DNA of 64,000 nt from Lactobacillus selangorensis (GCF_001437205.1 NZ_JQAZ01000001.1:310001-374000), one strand, 5' to 3'. Shown: positions 1-10,087, counted from the first letter of the stretch. A program made the numbers and translations. Notes: generated from the letters alone by a model not told the origin.

Positions 1-1837
1 CTCGTTTTTCGGCGAGCGCTGCATCGTCAATGCGAACTCGAATCAACGTTCGTGACTGCGGGTCCATGGTGGTTTCCCACAACTGGTCAGCATTCATTTC
101 CCCTAACCCTTTGAAACGCTGCAAATTGTAGCCACGTTTCATCGTCTTGGTTAATTGGGCCAGCTGATCATCCGTCCAGGCATAGGCAATCTTGGCATCT
201 TTGCCCGTCCCCCGCTGTAGTTTGTACAACGGCGGCAAGGCAATATAAACATGTCCTGCTTCGATCAGCGGCCGCATATAACGGTAGAAGAAAGTCAGCA
301 GTAAAATCTGAATATGCGAACCGTCGTCATCAGCATCGGTCATGATGATGATCTTATTATAATTGCTTTCCTTCAGGTCGAATTCAGCGCCCACACCGGC
401 ACCAATTGTATAGATAATGGTGTTAATTTCCTTATTCTTGACAATATCAGCTAATTTAGCTTTCTGGGTGTTCAAAACCTTCCCACGCAATGGCAGAATG
501 GCTTGATATTTACGGTCCCGGCCTTGTTTCGCCGAACCGCCGGCAGAATCCCCTTCGACTAAGAACAATTCTTTTTTCTCAGGGTTCTTCGATTGGGCTG
601 GTGTCAGTTTGCCTGATAATAGTCCATCGGATTTACGGCGTTTCTTGCCGGTACGAGCCGTATCTCGAGCCTTACGAGCTGCTTCACGGGCTTCACGAGC
701 TTTCATTGCCTTGCGCACGAGTGTCTGGGCAAATTCCCCATTTTCCATGAGGTAGATGCTCAGCTGGTCGTAAATAACGTTATCGACCGCTGAACGGGCT
801 TGGGGTGTGCCTAACTTTTCCTTCGTCTGGCCTTCAAACTGCAGAATCTCTTCTGGAATCCGAACGGATAAGATGCCGCTCAGCCCTTCACGGATGTCGG
901 ACCCTTCCAGATTTTTATCTTTGTCTTTGAGCATGTTGATTTTACGAGCATAATCGTTGAAAGCACGAGTCATACCGGCCCGAAGCCCAGCTTCATGGGT
1001 CCCGCCGTCACCGGTCCGGACATTATTGACAAACGAAAGAATGTTTTCGGAGTAACCATCATTATATTGACCGGCAAACTCGATTTCCATTCCATCTTTA
1101 GTGCCGTCGAAGAACATAACCCCGCCGAGCGTATCTTTATCTTCATTCAGATACTTGACGAAGGAGATGATGCCGTCATCATACTGGAAAACTTCCTGTT
1201 TATCCTGACGTTCATCCGTAAAGGTAATTTTGACCCCTTTTAACAGGAACGCCGATTCACGGAGCCGTTCCGCCAGCACGTCATAGTTGAAGTTCGTCGT
1301 CTGGAAAATAGTCGCATCCGGTTTAAACGTCAGCGTAGTCCCACGTGGATCTTTGGTCTTGCCGACCTTCTTTAACGTCCCGACAGGTTTGCCGCCGTCT
1401 TTGAATGCTTCCTCATAGGCGACACCATCACGGACAACTCGGACTTTGAGCCATTCTGAGAGGGCATTCACGACACTAGCGCCGACCCCATGCAGACCGC
1501 CAGAAGTTTTGTAGCTGTTTTCGGTAAATTTCCCACCGGCATGCAGAACCGTCAAGATGACCTCGATGGTCGGAATGCCTGACTTGTGCATCCCAGTCGG
1601 CATTCCCCGCCCATTATCCTGAACGGTGACGCTGTTGTCTTTGTGGATTGTCACTTCGATATCTTTGCCGTAACCGGCCAAAGCTTCATCGACCGCATTA
1701 TCGAAAATTTCGTAGACAAGCTGATGCAGGCCACGGGCATCGGTCGAGCCGATATACATCCCAGGCCGTTTACGAACGGCCTCTAACCCTTCGAGGACTT
1801 GAATTGACGCATCATTGTATTCATGGTTTTCTGCCAT
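1..1837 (-). CDS. parE: DNA topoisomerase IV subunit B (3' end cut off by window)
   Basis: ATPase subunit of topoisomerase IV, which with ParC decatenates replicated chromosomes. The translated part (612 codons) begins MAENHEYNDASIQ. It shows the GHKL ATPase signatures in order: E43-x3-N47 with D50, DNGRG at 74-78 and GGLHGVG at 113-119. Further on come the TOPRIM motifs EGDSAGG and DADDDGSH and the PLRGK motif. ParE rather than GyrB is inferred from the plsY neighbour, the usual parE context in lactobacilli, and from the SOS box upstream. The ATG start follows a GGGGGA ribosome binding site. The gene runs off the left edge, so only a short C-terminal piece is missing; parC would be expected next. 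Confidence 0.93.
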   Translation of the reverse strand, partial: MAENHEYNDASIQVLEGLEAVRKRPGMYIGSTDARGLHQLVYEIFDNAVDEALAGYGKDIEVTIHKDNSVTVQDNGRGMPTGMHKSGIPTIEVILTVLHAGGKFTENSYKTSGGLHGVGASVVNALSEWLKVRVVRDGVAYEEAFKDGGKPVGTLKKVGKTKDPRGTTLTFKPDATIFQTTNFNYDVLAERLRESAFLLKGVKITFTDERQDKQEVFQYDDGIISFVKYLNEDKDTLGGVMFFDGTKDGMEIEFAGQYNDGYSENILSFVNNVRTGDGGTHEAGLRAGMTRAFNDYARKINMLKDKDKNLEGSDIREGLSGILSVRIPEEILQFEGQTKEKLGTPQARSAVDNVIYDQLSIYLMENGEFAQTLVRKAMKAREAREAARKARDTARTGKKRRKSDGLLSGKLTPAQSKNPEKKELFLVEGDSAGGSAKQGRDRKYQAILPLRGKVLNTQKAKLADIVKNKEINTIIYTIGAGVGAEFDLKESNYNKIIIMTDADDDGSHIQILLLTFFYRYMRPLIEAGHVYIALPPLYKLQRGTGKDAKIAYAWTDDQLAQLTKTMKRGYNLQRFKGLGEMNADQLWETTMDPQSRTLIRVRIDDAALAEKR

Positions 1838-1922
1838 TACGGACAAATCCCCCTTTTTCATTTTTAAAATTCATTGATTGTTTCAGTGCAAAAATACCGT
1901 ATATAAAACTAATCCTATCACG

Positions 1923-1942
1923 TTTGCCAGGCACTTGGCAAA
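1923..1942. promoter_or_regulatory. Inverted repeat in parE leader
   Basis: TTTGCCA, six bases, TGGCAAA: a perfect 7-bp inverted repeat about 85 bp upstream of the parE start and downstream of the LexA box. It could be an operator or a leader hairpin. No known regulator is assigned. Confidence 0.35.
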
Positions 1943-1981
1943 AAGTATTTTATAGCACTGATAAGTTTCTACTTCTTTTGT

Positions 1982-1995
1982 CGAACAAACGTTCG
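1982..1995. promoter_or_regulatory. LexA (DinR) SOS box between parE and plsY
   Basis: CGAACAAACGTTCG matches the Gram-positive LexA consensus CGAACRNRYGTTYG at every position. It sits about 145 bp upstream of parE and 50 bp upstream of the plsY -10 element. parE/parC are known SOS genes in Bacillus subtilis, so parE is the likelier target. Confidence 0.85.
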
Positions 1996-2044
1996 TACTC
2001 ATTTTAAGCGATTGTTAAGAAAGTGTCAAAGCCAAAACGACTTG

Positions 2045-2053
2045 TGCTAAAAT
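2045..2053 (+). promoter_or_regulatory. Extended -10 promoter of plsY
   Basis: TGCTAAAAT is a TGn-extended -10 element (TAAAAT at 2048-2053), 34 bp before the GTG start of plsY. No good -35 hexamer is visible, as is common with extended -10 promoters. Confidence 0.55.
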
Positions 2054-2087
2054 AGAGGTCTAATTGCAAAAGTGAGAGGGAAAAATT

Positions 2088-2714
2088 GTGAAAATAATAC
2101 TTGTCTTAATACTCGCCTACCTAATTGGTTCGATCCCTTCTGGAGTCTGGATCGGGCAGTTATTCTATCACAAGGACATTCGTCAGTATGGGAGTCACAA
2201 CACCGGCACGACCAATGCCTTTCGTGTCTTAGGACGACCAGCCGGCATTATTGTACTGATTATGGATATGTTTAAAGGCACGCTGGCAGCTGCGTTACCA
2301 TTGTTCTTCGGCTTGCCGCAGCACTGGCTGATTTTACTGGCTGGCGTGGTCGCTGTTTTTGGTCATACTCATTCAATCTTTATCCATTTTCAGGGTGGCA
2401 AGGCCGTTGCGACTAGCGTTGGGATGGTGCTCGTTTATAATCCCGCGTTCTTCGGAATCGCCTGGCTGTGTTTCATGAGTACCTTATTGCTGTCAAGCAT
2501 GGTCAGTGTTGCCAGTACCGTGTCGATGGTGCTGCTCGATATCATTTCGCTGTTCTTCCATGACTGGTTGTTAACGGCCACAGCATTGCTGATCACAGTT
2601 GTTATTTTCTACCGCCATAAAGATAATTTCAAACGGATTAAAGATGGGACTGAAAATATGGTGCCCTTCGGATTAGGCTATTATCTTCGTAAAAAGAAGC
2701 AAAAAAAAGATTGA
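2088..2714 (+). CDS. plsY: Acyl-phosphate:glycerol-3-phosphate acyltransferase PlsY
   Basis: Integral membrane enzyme that transfers an acyl group from acyl-phosphate to the sn-1 position of glycerol 3-phosphate, the first step of phospholipid synthesis. The 208-aa protein is mostly hydrophobic helices and carries the three PlsY cytoplasmic motifs: GSIPSG near residue 14 with [18 protein letters not shown] mid-protein, and RHKDNFKRI near the C-terminus. The GTG start lies 7 nt after GAGAGGG. It is one of few plus-strand genes, is divergent from parE, and ends in a terminator shared with the convergent epimerase gene. Length and motifs are typical. Confidence 0.95.
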   Translation: MKIILVLILAYLIGSIPSGVWIGQLFYHKDIRQYGSHNTGTTNAFRVLGRPAGIIVLIMDMFKGTLAAALPLFFGLPQHWLILLAGVVAVFGHTHSIFIHFQGGKAVATSVGMVLVYNPAFFGIAWLCFMSTLLLSSMVSVASTVSMVLLDIISLFFHDWLLTATALLITVVIFYRHKDNFKRIKDGTENMVPFGLGYYLRKKKQKKD

Positions 2715-2738
2715 AGCGATGTGCTTCAATCTTTTTTT
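2709..2738. terminator. Bidirectional terminator plsY / epimerase
   Basis: A 9-bp stem GATTGAAGC/GCTTCAATC (2709-2731) is followed by seven T on the plus strand and preceded by eight A, so it can serve both convergent genes. The 5' arm overlaps the plsY stop codon. Confidence 0.85.
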
Positions 2739-2745
2739 ATTGGCC

Positions 2746-3624
2746 TTAACCAACTGTGATGCGGAAACTGCGTTTGAAGTCTTGGCCGGGGTCGAGCTTA
2801 TTGATACCCCGTTTTTCGGTCAATTCGCCGGACGCCGTGACATCATCGGCAATGCCCCACCATGGTTCGATGCAGACTAAGTTGCCAGTTGTCGGGTATG
2901 GCGACCAGACACCGGTAAATGGTTCGCCCTTGACTGTCAATTGAACAAAGTGTTCGCTCTTGTCGCTGCGCAAACTGAAGTTATCCTTCGCATTGCCGGT
3001 ATAGATAATCGCATCCTGGTCAAAAAGGTCGTGTGTCAAGTCAATATCCGTATCCGTCGCAGCCAAGGTCCGATGTGCATAATCAGTTAAGGGTGCATCT
3101 AACGGGATGCGAATCCGGCTCTTCTTCGGGTCGAATGACAAGTAATAATCTTCAAAAGTCAGATCATCGGTCTGCGGAATCCGAAAACCGGGATGTCCGC
3201 CGATCGAGAAGTACAACGGCTCGTTGGTGCTGGGGTTCGTCACATCATAATGGACTTTCAGGCTGCTGTCTTCAAGTGAATACTGAATGCGCAGGATGAA
3301 GTCGAACGGATAATTCTGTTTTGATTCAGCATCTGAGTCGAGTCGGAACGTGACGCTAGCTGGCGTCTGTTCTTCAACGACAAAATCACGGTCACGGGCA
3401 AAACCATGTTGTCCCATGTGGTAGGTCTTCCCTTGATAAGTGTACTGGTCATCTTTTAAACGACCGACAAAGGGGAACAGAACCGGTGCGTGCCGCCCCC
3501 AAATTTTAGGATCGCCCTGCCAGATATATTCAATACCGCTGTGATTATCCGTTAAGCTTTGCAACTCAGCGCCCTTATTGACAAAAGTCGCTGTCAAAAA
3601 ACTATTTTCAATTTTTACTGTCAT
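2746..3624 (-). CDS. Aldose 1-epimerase family protein (LacX/GalM-like)
   Basis: Predicted cytoplasmic sugar mutarotase of the galactose mutarotase fold, interconverting alpha and beta anomers of an aldose. The 292-aa protein has candidate catalytic residues H73 (GQHGFARD), H144 (GGHPGF) and E253 (CIEPWWG), matching the His/His/Glu pattern of the family. It is shorter than classical GalM and resembles the LacX subgroup. It follows hslU by 16 bp and could be cotranscribed. No galactose genes are adjacent, so the true substrate is unknown. Confidence 0.85.
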   Translation of the reverse strand: MTVKIENSFLTATFVNKGAELQSLTDNHSGIEYIWQGDPKIWGRHAPVLFPFVGRLKDDQYTYQGKTYHMGQHGFARDRDFVVEEQTPASVTFRLDSDAESKQNYPFDFILRIQYSLEDSSLKVHYDVTNPSTNEPLYFSIGGHPGFRIPQTDDLTFEDYYLSFDPKKSRIRIPLDAPLTDYAHRTLAATDTDIDLTHDLFDQDAIIYTGNAKDNFSLRSDKSEHFVQLTVKGEPFTGVWSPYPTTGNLVCIEPWWGIADDVTASGELTEKRGINKLDPGQDFKRSFRITVG

Positions 3625-3640
3625 TTCCCAAACCCTCTTT

Positions 3641-5059
3641 TTAGAGAATGTAGCGACTCAAGTTCGGATCGCTGACGATTCCTCCGATTTTATCATTGAC
3701 ATATTTTTCAGTAATGGTGATGTCGCCCATCTGCATATCTGGGCCTTCATACAAGATATCTTCCAACAGCTTTTCAAGGATCGTTGCTAAACGACGGGCC
3801 CCGATATTATCGGTGTTCTGGTTGACGTCGTAAGCAATCTCAGCGATGCGTTCGATGGCTTCCTGTGTAAAGGTCAAATGAATACCGTCGGTGCCGACCA
3901 AAGCAATATATTGTTTAACCAGCGAATTCTTCGGTTCTGCCAAAATTCGGACAAAGTCTTCTTTCGACAAAGCGTTCAACTCGACTCGAATCGGGAAACG
4001 GCCCTGCAATTCAGCAATTAGATCACTTGGCTTCGATTCGGCGAAGGCACCCGAACCGATGAAGAGAATATGGTCGGTATCGATTGGACCATACTTAGTA
4101 TTGACTTGTGAGCCTTCGACGATCGGTAGAATATCACGCTGGACACCTTCACGGGAGACTTCGCCGGACTGCTGCTTGCGACCACCGGCAATCTTATCGA
4201 ATTCATCGATGAAGATAATCCCGGTATTTTCAGCCCGTTCGATGGCATCATGGTAAATATCCGCATGGTTGACCAGTTTATCGGATTCTTCCCGAATGAA
4301 GATTTCTCGTGCCTCTTTAACGGTAACTGTCCGGGTGATCTTCTTCTTCGGCATCATCTGGCCAAGCGTATCGCTTAGGTCGATGCCCATTGAGCCCATC
4401 ATGTCGTTCATCGGGGCAGCCTTTTTCGGTTCGTCGACTTTAATGCTGACTTCACGGTCGTCTAATTGGCCACGCCGTAACTGTTCCATGACACTGAGCC
4501 GCTGGTCACGAATCTGATCCGTGACCTGTTCATTGTCATTTTCATCCGGATCAGCAGCATCGGTATCACCATTTTGAATCGTCTGGAAGGCTTTCATCAA
4601 GTCTTGCAGCGAGTTGGCATTGTTCTGCTTCTGTTCCTTCTTCAAGCCTGGTACCAATAATTTAACTAAGCGTTTATCGGCTTGTTTGGAGGCTTCGGCC
4701 CGCACATGCTTGAACTGTTCACGTTCTTCCATGGTAACGGCAACATCGACTAAGTCACGGACCATCGATTCGACATCCCGCCCGACGTAGCCGACTTCAG
4801 TAAACTTCGTTGCTTCAACTTTCACAAAGGGGGCTTCGACAATCTTAGCCAGGCGACGGGCAATTTCAGTTTTCCCGACCCCAGTTGGCCCAATCATCAG
4901 TAAATTCTTAGGTGTGATTTCCTGTTGCATGTCTTTCGAAAGTTCCATGCGCCGGCGTCGATTGTACAAGGCAATCGCAACGGCGCGTTTGGCTTCCGTC
5001 TGACCAATGACATATTTATCTAGTTCTTGAACGATTTGTTTTGGTGTTTTTTCTGACAA
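3641..5059 (-). CDS. hslU: HslU (ClpY) ATPase of the HslUV protease
   Basis: AAA+ unfoldase that feeds substrates to the HslV peptidase. The 472-aa protein has Walker A GPTGVGKT (57-64), the pore-loop region GYVGRD (90-95), an acidic and variable I-domain at about 110-245, Walker B IIFIDEFDKI (281-290) and the short C-terminal tail SRYIL, which in this family docks into and activates HslV. Start and length are typical. It lies 19 bp downstream of hslV in the order xerC-hslV-hslU, as in Bacillus codVWX. Confidence 0.97.
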   Translation of the reverse strand: MSEKTPKQIVQELDKYVIGQTEAKRAVAIALYNRRRRMELSKDMQQEITPKNLLMIGPTGVGKTEIARRLAKIVEAPFVKVEATKFTEVGYVGRDVESMVRDLVDVAVTMEEREQFKHVRAEASKQADKRLVKLLVPGLKKEQKQNNANSLQDLMKAFQTIQNGDTDAADPDENDNEQVTDQIRDQRLSVMEQLRRGQLDDREVSIKVDEPKKAAPMNDMMGSMGIDLSDTLGQMMPKKKITRTVTVKEAREIFIREESDKLVNHADIYHDAIERAENTGIIFIDEFDKIAGGRKQQSGEVSREGVQRDILPIVEGSQVNTKYGPIDTDHILFIGSGAFAESKPSDLIAELQGRFPIRVELNALSKEDFVRILAEPKNSLVKQYIALVGTDGIHLTFTQEAIERIAEIAYDVNQNTDNIGARRLATILEKLLEDILYEGPDMQMGDITITEKYVNDKIGGIVSDPNLSRYIL

Positions 5060-5078
5060 ATTTATTCCACCTCAATTA

Positions 5079-5603
5079 TTAGAGTGCTTCGACACGGACG
5101 TTGTGATCCGTAAAGACATCGATATCGGCCGCAATGTTCACAGCATCTTTAGCAATATCAGCCGCTGACATTTCAGGATTATGATGCAGCATGGCCACAG
5201 AAGCAGCCTGAGCGTAATTGCCGCCCGAACCAATCGCAACGACGTTATCATCTGGTTCAATGACTTCGCCGCTCCCAGAAACAACCAGTAAGTTTTTCCG
5301 GTCCATAACAATCATCATTGCTTCAAGCTTCTGCAAAGTCGGATCTTTGCGCCAGTCTTGTGCTAATTCAACGGCAGAACGGCGTAAATCGCCGCCATAA
5401 GCCTTCAATTTTTTCTCGAACCACTCTTCGAGCGTTAAAGCATCGGCGACCCCACCGGCAAAGCCGATTGCAACTTGATCATCATAAATCTTGCGCACTT
5501 TTTGTGCACCTTGTTTCATAATTACTTTTTCACCTAAAGTGACTTGGCCATCGCCGGCAATTGCCGTGTGACCACCTTGCCGAACGGCACAAATTGTTGT
5601 CAT
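5079..5603 (-). CDS. hslV: HslV (ClpQ) peptidase subunit
   Basis: Ntn-hydrolase peptidase, the proteolytic core of HslUV. I place the start at the ATG at 5603, giving 174 aa that begin MTTICAVRQGG. Removal of Met would then expose the catalytic N-terminal threonine. An in-frame ATG 54 bp upstream (5657) would bury that residue and has no ribosome binding site, whereas AGAAGGGA precedes 5603. The family features AIAGDGQVTLG, GFAGGVADA and GSGGNYAQAA are present. It lies between xerC and hslU and is probably cotranscribed with both. Confidence 0.95.
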   Translation of the reverse strand: MTTICAVRQGGHTAIAGDGQVTLGEKVIMKQGAQKVRKIYDDQVAIGFAGGVADALTLEEWFEKKLKAYGGDLRRSAVELAQDWRKDPTLQKLEAMMIVMDRKNLLVVSGSGEVIEPDDNVVAIGSGGNYAQAASVAMLHHNPEMSAADIAKDAVNIAADIDVFTDHNVRVEAL

Positions 5604-5716
5604 AAGTTTAAGATTCCCTTCTATTTGGAACATTAAAGATTCTTGTTGTTCCATCATATGCGTTTAATACGTTTTTTCATCAGACTTTTGACGGAGTTTT
5701 CCTTCGAAACACCCAT

Positions 5717-6616
5717 TTAGGCACGGGGAAAATACGTCCGGTAGTTTTTCTGCAGATTTTCCGTCGTCATATGGGTGTAGATCTGAGTCGTCGAAAGACT
5801 GCTATGCCCCAATAATTCCTGAACGGTTCGCAAATCAGCCCCATGATTCAGCATTTGCGTTGCAAACGTATGCCGCAGCATGTGGGGATGGATATCCTGC
5901 GTTAAATCAGTACGCTTAATAATCTGTTTCAGAATATACTCAACACCGCGACTCGTCAGTGGATCTCCATGATGATTGACAAACACCACGTCATGTTGTT
6001 TATGGTGCATCAGCGTCGGTCGGGCCTTTTCAAAATAAGTCTGCAGGGCCTGCTGGGCATAACGTCCGAAGGGTACGTAACGATCCTTGTTGCCCTTCCC
6101 ATGGATCAGCATCACGCGCAGCGTCATATCAACCTGAGCCAGTGTCAATTGGGTGCATTCCTGCACACGGATGCCGGTCGCATACAGGACCTCTAACAAG
6201 GCACTATTACGCAGGTCAAGCAGCGAACCATCGCCTTTTGCCGCAGCCAGTAATTCGTCCATTTCTTTTTCATAAAAGAAATCAGGCAGGTGCTTGGCTT
6301 TTTTCTTCAGATGGACCTTTTTAAACGGATTCCGGCTTAAGTACTCATTCTTAACGAGAAAAGCATAAAAAGCACGTAAACTTGAAACATGACGAGCCAC
6401 TGTTTCACTGCTGTAATTTTTTTCGTCCATTGCCGTTAGATAGCTTTGAACGTCAACATCCCCAACGTCTTTGAACGATTGCAGACCGCCGTTTTGCGTC
6501 AAAAACTGGATGAACGCCTTCAAATCTTCCTGATAGGCAGTCAAAGTATCCGCCGAATAATGACGGTCATCCTTGAGATAGCGAAAGTAATCATCGAGCC
6601 AGTTTAATTCGAGCAC
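5717..6616 (-). CDS. xerC: Tyrosine recombinase XerC
   Basis: Site-specific recombinase that with XerD resolves chromosome dimers at dif. The 299-aa protein has an N-terminal SAM-like core-binding domain (about 1-95) and a catalytic domain with R150 (ATGIRVQE), K174, H245 and R248 (HMLRHTFA), H271 (LLGHSS) and nucleophile Y280. The gene starts with GTG. Its AGGGGG ribosome binding site lies inside the 3' arm of a long hairpin that separates it from trmFO, suggesting translation or read-through may be controlled. Part of the conserved trmFO-xerC-hslVU block. Confidence 0.95.
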   Translation of the reverse strand: MLELNWLDDYFRYLKDDRHYSADTLTAYQEDLKAFIQFLTQNGGLQSFKDVGDVDVQSYLTAMDEKNYSSETVARHVSSLRAFYAFLVKNEYLSRNPFKKVHLKKKAKHLPDFFYEKEMDELLAAAKGDGSLLDLRNSALLEVLYATGIRVQECTQLTLAQVDMTLRVMLIHGKGNKDRYVPFGRYAQQALQTYFEKARPTLMHHKQHDVVFVNHHGDPLTSRGVEYILKQIIKRTDLTQDIHPHMLRHTFATQMLNHGADLRTVQELLGHSSLSTTQIYTHMTTENLQKNYRTYFPRA

Positions 6617-6617
6617 A

Positions 6618-6667
6618 TAAAAACCCCCTATCCCTGTAATAACTTTACCACAAGGATATGGGGTTTT
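6618..6667 (-). promoter_or_regulatory. Long hairpin between trmFO and xerC covering the xerC RBS
   Basis: In the minus-strand RNA a 14-bp stem with one A-G mismatch forms between AAAACCCCATATCC and GGATAGGGGGTTTT, with a 20-nt loop. The 3' arm contains the xerC ribosome binding site and is followed by a T, so the element could act as a weak terminator of trmFO or as a translational block for xerC. Confidence 0.7.
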
Positions 6668-6675
6668 GAAAGCCC

Positions 6676-7986
6676 TTAAATGGTTTGCTTAAATTGATCA
6701 AGCTCTGTAAGCGACCGTTCGGCAAATTTTTCATGACGTTTCTTCTTGTCACGTTCCCGCTCTGCTAACGGCGGAAAGATTCCAAAATTGGCATTCATCG
6801 GTTGAAAATCATGCTCATCCGCATGCGTAATGTAGTAAGCTTGTGCCCCCATCGCTGTTTCCTGTGGGAAGACAACTGGGTCTTGCCCCAACGCTAAACG
6901 TGCGGCATTCGTGCCGGCAATCAAACCACTTGCCGCACTTTCAACATAACCTTCGACCCCAGTCATTTGTCCAGCGAAGAACAGGTCGGGCCGAACTTTA
7001 GATTGATAGGTCTGCTGTAAAACGAATGGCGATTTCATAAACGTGTTGCGATGCATAACACCATAGCGGACAAACTTGGCATTTTCAAGACCAGGAATCA
7101 TCCGGAAGACACGGCGCTGTTCGCCCCACTTTAAATGGGTCTGAAAGCCGACAATATTGTATAAACTAGCGGCGGCATTATCCTGTCGTAATTGAACAAC
7201 AGCATAAGGACGTTTGCCGGTGCGGGGATCATCCAACCCAACTGGCTTCAAGGGACCGAAGAGCATTGTCTTCTCGCCCCGTTTGGCCATGACTTCGATC
7301 GGCATGCAGCCCTCGAAATACTTTTCCTTTTCGAAATCGTGTGATTCGGCAACTTCGGCAGTAATCAGTGCTTTGTAGAAGGCTTCGAATTCATCTTTAT
7401 CCATCGGACAGTTGAGATAGGCCGCCTCGCCCCGATCATAACGCGACTTAAGATAGACTTTGTCGAAATCAATTGAATCTTTTTCAAGGATTGGGGCGGC
7501 AGCATCGTAGAAATACAACCCATCGGCACCATTCAGCTTCTGGATGCTGTCTGCTAAACCACTGGAAGTTAACGGTCCAGTGGCGACAACGGTCGGTCCT
7601 TCTGGAAAATCAGTCAGTTCTTCATTGAAAACCGTCACGTTCGGATGGTTCTTCAGTTTAGCCGTGATGGCTTCTGAGAATGGTTCACGGTCAACGGCGA
7701 GCGCACCGCCAGCTGGGACGGCATGAGCATCCGCCGAACCGATTACGATCGAATCGAGATGGCGCATTTCTTCTTTGAGCAGGCCAACTGCATTGGTAAT
7801 CTGGTTTGCCCGCAGTGAATTGGTGCAGACGAGTTCGGAAAAATTACTTGTATGGTGTGCCGGCGTCATTTTAACAGGACGCATTTCATAAAGATGCACA
7901 TCAACGCCACGGCTCGCAATTTGCCAAGCAGCTTCAGAGCCAGCTAAGCCAGCACCGATGACGTTTACATATGGTTTTGCTGTCAT
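6676..7986 (-). CDS. trmFO: TrmFO, tRNA uridine-54 C5-methyltransferase (FADH2/folate dependent)
   Basis: Makes ribothymidine at position 54 of tRNA using methylenetetrahydrofolate and FAD. The 436-aa protein starts with the FAD-binding Rossmann motif GAGLAG (11-16), then [29 protein letters not shown] and the C-terminal [10 protein letters not shown], all characteristic of TrmFO (formerly Gid) rather than MnmG. The ATG start follows GAGG. It lies between topA and xerC, its usual position in Bacilli. Confidence 0.96.
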   Translation of the reverse strand: MTAKPYVNVIGAGLAGSEAAWQIASRGVDVHLYEMRPVKMTPAHHTSNFSELVCTNSLRANQITNAVGLLKEEMRHLDSIVIGSADAHAVPAGGALAVDREPFSEAITAKLKNHPNVTVFNEELTDFPEGPTVVATGPLTSSGLADSIQKLNGADGLYFYDAAAPILEKDSIDFDKVYLKSRYDRGEAAYLNCPMDKDEFEAFYKALITAEVAESHDFEKEKYFEGCMPIEVMAKRGEKTMLFGPLKPVGLDDPRTGKRPYAVVQLRQDNAAASLYNIVGFQTHLKWGEQRRVFRMIPGLENAKFVRYGVMHRNTFMKSPFVLQQTYQSKVRPDLFFAGQMTGVEGYVESAASGLIAGTNAARLALGQDPVVFPQETAMGAQAYYITHADEHDFQPMNANFGIFPPLAERERDKKKRHEKFAERSLTELDQFKQTI

Positions 7987-8002
7987 ACGATAACCTCATT
8001 TT

Positions 8003-10087
8003 CTATTTTTGAATGTCTTCTTGATAATCTTCGTTTGGACAGATGACTTGTTTGCCGCCTTTGACCTTCTTTTCGACTAAGAAGTGGCCGCAAACGGGGC
8101 AGTCACGCCCAACTGGTTTGTCCCAGGAAACAAAATCGCAATCGGGATAACGGGAGCACCCATAGAAAAGGCGCTTCCGTTTCGATTTGCGTTCGACGAC
8201 TTGGCCCTCATGACACTTCGGGCATTCGACCCCGATTTCTTTGACAATCGGCTTGGTGTTGCGACAATCTGGGAAACGGCTGCAAGCGTAGAATTTACCG
8301 TAACGGCCCATCTTGATGACCATTGGAGCACCGCAAACATCGCAGTTGAACCCAGCTGGTTCGTCTTTGATTTGAATCTTTTCGATGCCGACTTCGGCAT
8401 GTTCAACTTCTTTTTCGAATGGTTTGTAGAATCCATCCACGACTTTGACCCAGTTCTGCTTGCCGATTTCGATCTCATCGAGTTCACCTTCGAGGTCGGC
8501 AGTAAAGTCGATATTGACAATATCAGGGAAGAACTCTTCGATGATCTTATCGACGATCTCACCGAGTTCGGTCGGTTCAAAACGTTTCGCATTCAGCTTG
8601 ACGTAATAACGCCGTTGAATGGTATCAATGGTCGGTGCATAAGTTGAGGGACGACCAACCCCATTTTCTTCGAGTGCCTTAACCAAATTGGCTTCTGAAT
8701 AGCGTGCCGGCGGCTGAGTAAAGTGCTGGGCTGGATCAGTCTGGGCTAACTGGACTTGGTCGCCGACTTCAAGATCAGGCAGTAAATTATCTTTGGCACT
8801 ATCTTCTTTGTCCCGTGAGGATACATACAGTTTGGTGAAACCGGCAAACTTCATCTTTGACCCATTCGCACGGAACGTCACATCGTTCTGTTCGATCGTG
8901 ACCGTTAAGGTGTCTAGGATGGCGGGTGTCATCTGACTGGCCACAAAACGGGACCAGATTAGATTATACAGTTTGTATTGGTCTTTATCGAGCACATCTT
9001 TCAAACTCTTTGGAGTGCGTGCCACCGAACTAGGCCGAATGGCTTCATGGGCATCCTGTGCCCCTTCCGGATTTTTCGTCTTCCGTGCCTTAACAGCTGC
9101 ATAATCGGCCCCATAGTTTTCATGGATGAAATCAGAGGCTTCATGCTTAGCAATTGTCGAGATCCGAGTCGAATCGGTCCGCATGTAGGTAATCAGCCCA
9201 ACGGTTCCTTGCCGGCCGCCTAAATTGATGCCTTCATACAGCTGCTGGGCAACCATCATCGTCTTGCGCGTGTGGAAGTTCAGCTTGCGGTTGGCTTCCT
9301 GCTGCATTGAACTCGTGGTAAACGGTGCGGCAGGATACCGTTTCCGTTCACGGGGTACAATTTTAGTGATATCGAAGTTGCCTTTACGGTCGATTCGTTT
9401 CAACACATCCTGAACGGCATCATTATTCGGCAAAGCCTTTTTTCTGCCGTTCAAACCGTAGAAACTGGCTTTGAATTTGCTACGGCCTTTTTTGAATTGG
9501 CTATCGATCGTCCAATATTCTTCCGGCTTGAAAGCCTTGATTTCCTTTTCACGATCGATAATCAGTTTTAAGGCGACTGACTGGACACGGCCAGCACTAA
9601 GGCCTTTTTTAACTTTTTTCCACAGTAACGGACTGATTGAATACCCCACCAGCCGGTCGAGGATGCGGCGGGCTTGCTGGGCATCAACTAAGTTCATATC
9701 AATACTGCGAGGTTCTTTAAAAGCGTTTTTGACGGTATCTTTGGTAATTTCATTAAAAACGACACGGTTTTTGTCAGCCGGATCAAGACCTAACACATGT
9801 GAAACGTGCCAGGCAATAGCCTCTCCTTCACGATCGGGATCGGCGGCCAGATAGATATGTTCGGCCTTCTTAGCATTTTTCTTTAAATTTTTAATGACAT
9901 CGCCTTTGCCACGAATGGAAATGTATTTCGGCTGATAATCATGCTCGATATCGACCCCCATCTGGCTTTTTGGCAGATCACGAATATGACCAAGGCTGGC
10001 CACAACTTTATAGTTCCGTCCTAAATAGCGTTCAATTGTTTTTGCTTTTGCGGGTGATTCCACAATGACCAAATTTTTGGCTGCCAT
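8003..10087 (-). CDS. topA: DNA topoisomerase I
   Basis: Type IA topoisomerase that relaxes negative supercoils. I place the start at the ATG at 10087 (694 aa), 7 nt after AAGGAG, rather than at a TTG two codons upstream. It shows the TOPRIM motifs [11 protein letters not shown] (9-19) and [12 protein letters not shown] (83-94), active-site tyrosine Y301 in [14 protein letters not shown], and a C-terminal run of zinc ribbons with paired CxxC motifs, the last of which lacks its second CxxC pair. It has its own strong promoter and is followed by trmFO. Confidence 0.97.
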   Translation of the reverse strand: MAAKNLVIVESPAKAKTIERYLGRNYKVVASLGHIRDLPKSQMGVDIEHDYQPKYISIRGKGDVIKNLKKNAKKAEHIYLAADPDREGEAIAWHVSHVLGLDPADKNRVVFNEITKDTVKNAFKEPRSIDMNLVDAQQARRILDRLVGYSISPLLWKKVKKGLSAGRVQSVALKLIIDREKEIKAFKPEEYWTIDSQFKKGRSKFKASFYGLNGRKKALPNNDAVQDVLKRIDRKGNFDITKIVPRERKRYPAAPFTTSSMQQEANRKLNFHTRKTMMVAQQLYEGINLGGRQGTVGLITYMRTDSTRISTIAKHEASDFIHENYGADYAAVKARKTKNPEGAQDAHEAIRPSSVARTPKSLKDVLDKDQYKLYNLIWSRFVASQMTPAILDTLTVTIEQNDVTFRANGSKMKFAGFTKLYVSSRDKEDSAKDNLLPDLEVGDQVQLAQTDPAQHFTQPPARYSEANLVKALEENGVGRPSTYAPTIDTIQRRYYVKLNAKRFEPTELGEIVDKIIEEFFPDIVNIDFTADLEGELDEIEIGKQNWVKVVDGFYKPFEKEVEHAEVGIEKIQIKDEPAGFNCDVCGAPMVIKMGRYGKFYACSRFPDCRNTKPIVKEIGVECPKCHEGQVVERKSKRKRLFYGCSRYPDCDFVSWDKPVGRDCPVCGHFLVEKKVKGGKQVICPNEDYQEDIQK

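Noticed and set aside
5604-5657. Longer hslV start at 5657
   Set aside because: No ribosome binding site, and the extra 18 residues would hide the catalytic N-terminal Thr.
8084-8647. 187-codon open frame on the plus strand inside topA
   Set aside because: It lies fully antisense to the conserved C-terminal coding region of topA, has no ribosome binding site and reads as a codon shadow.
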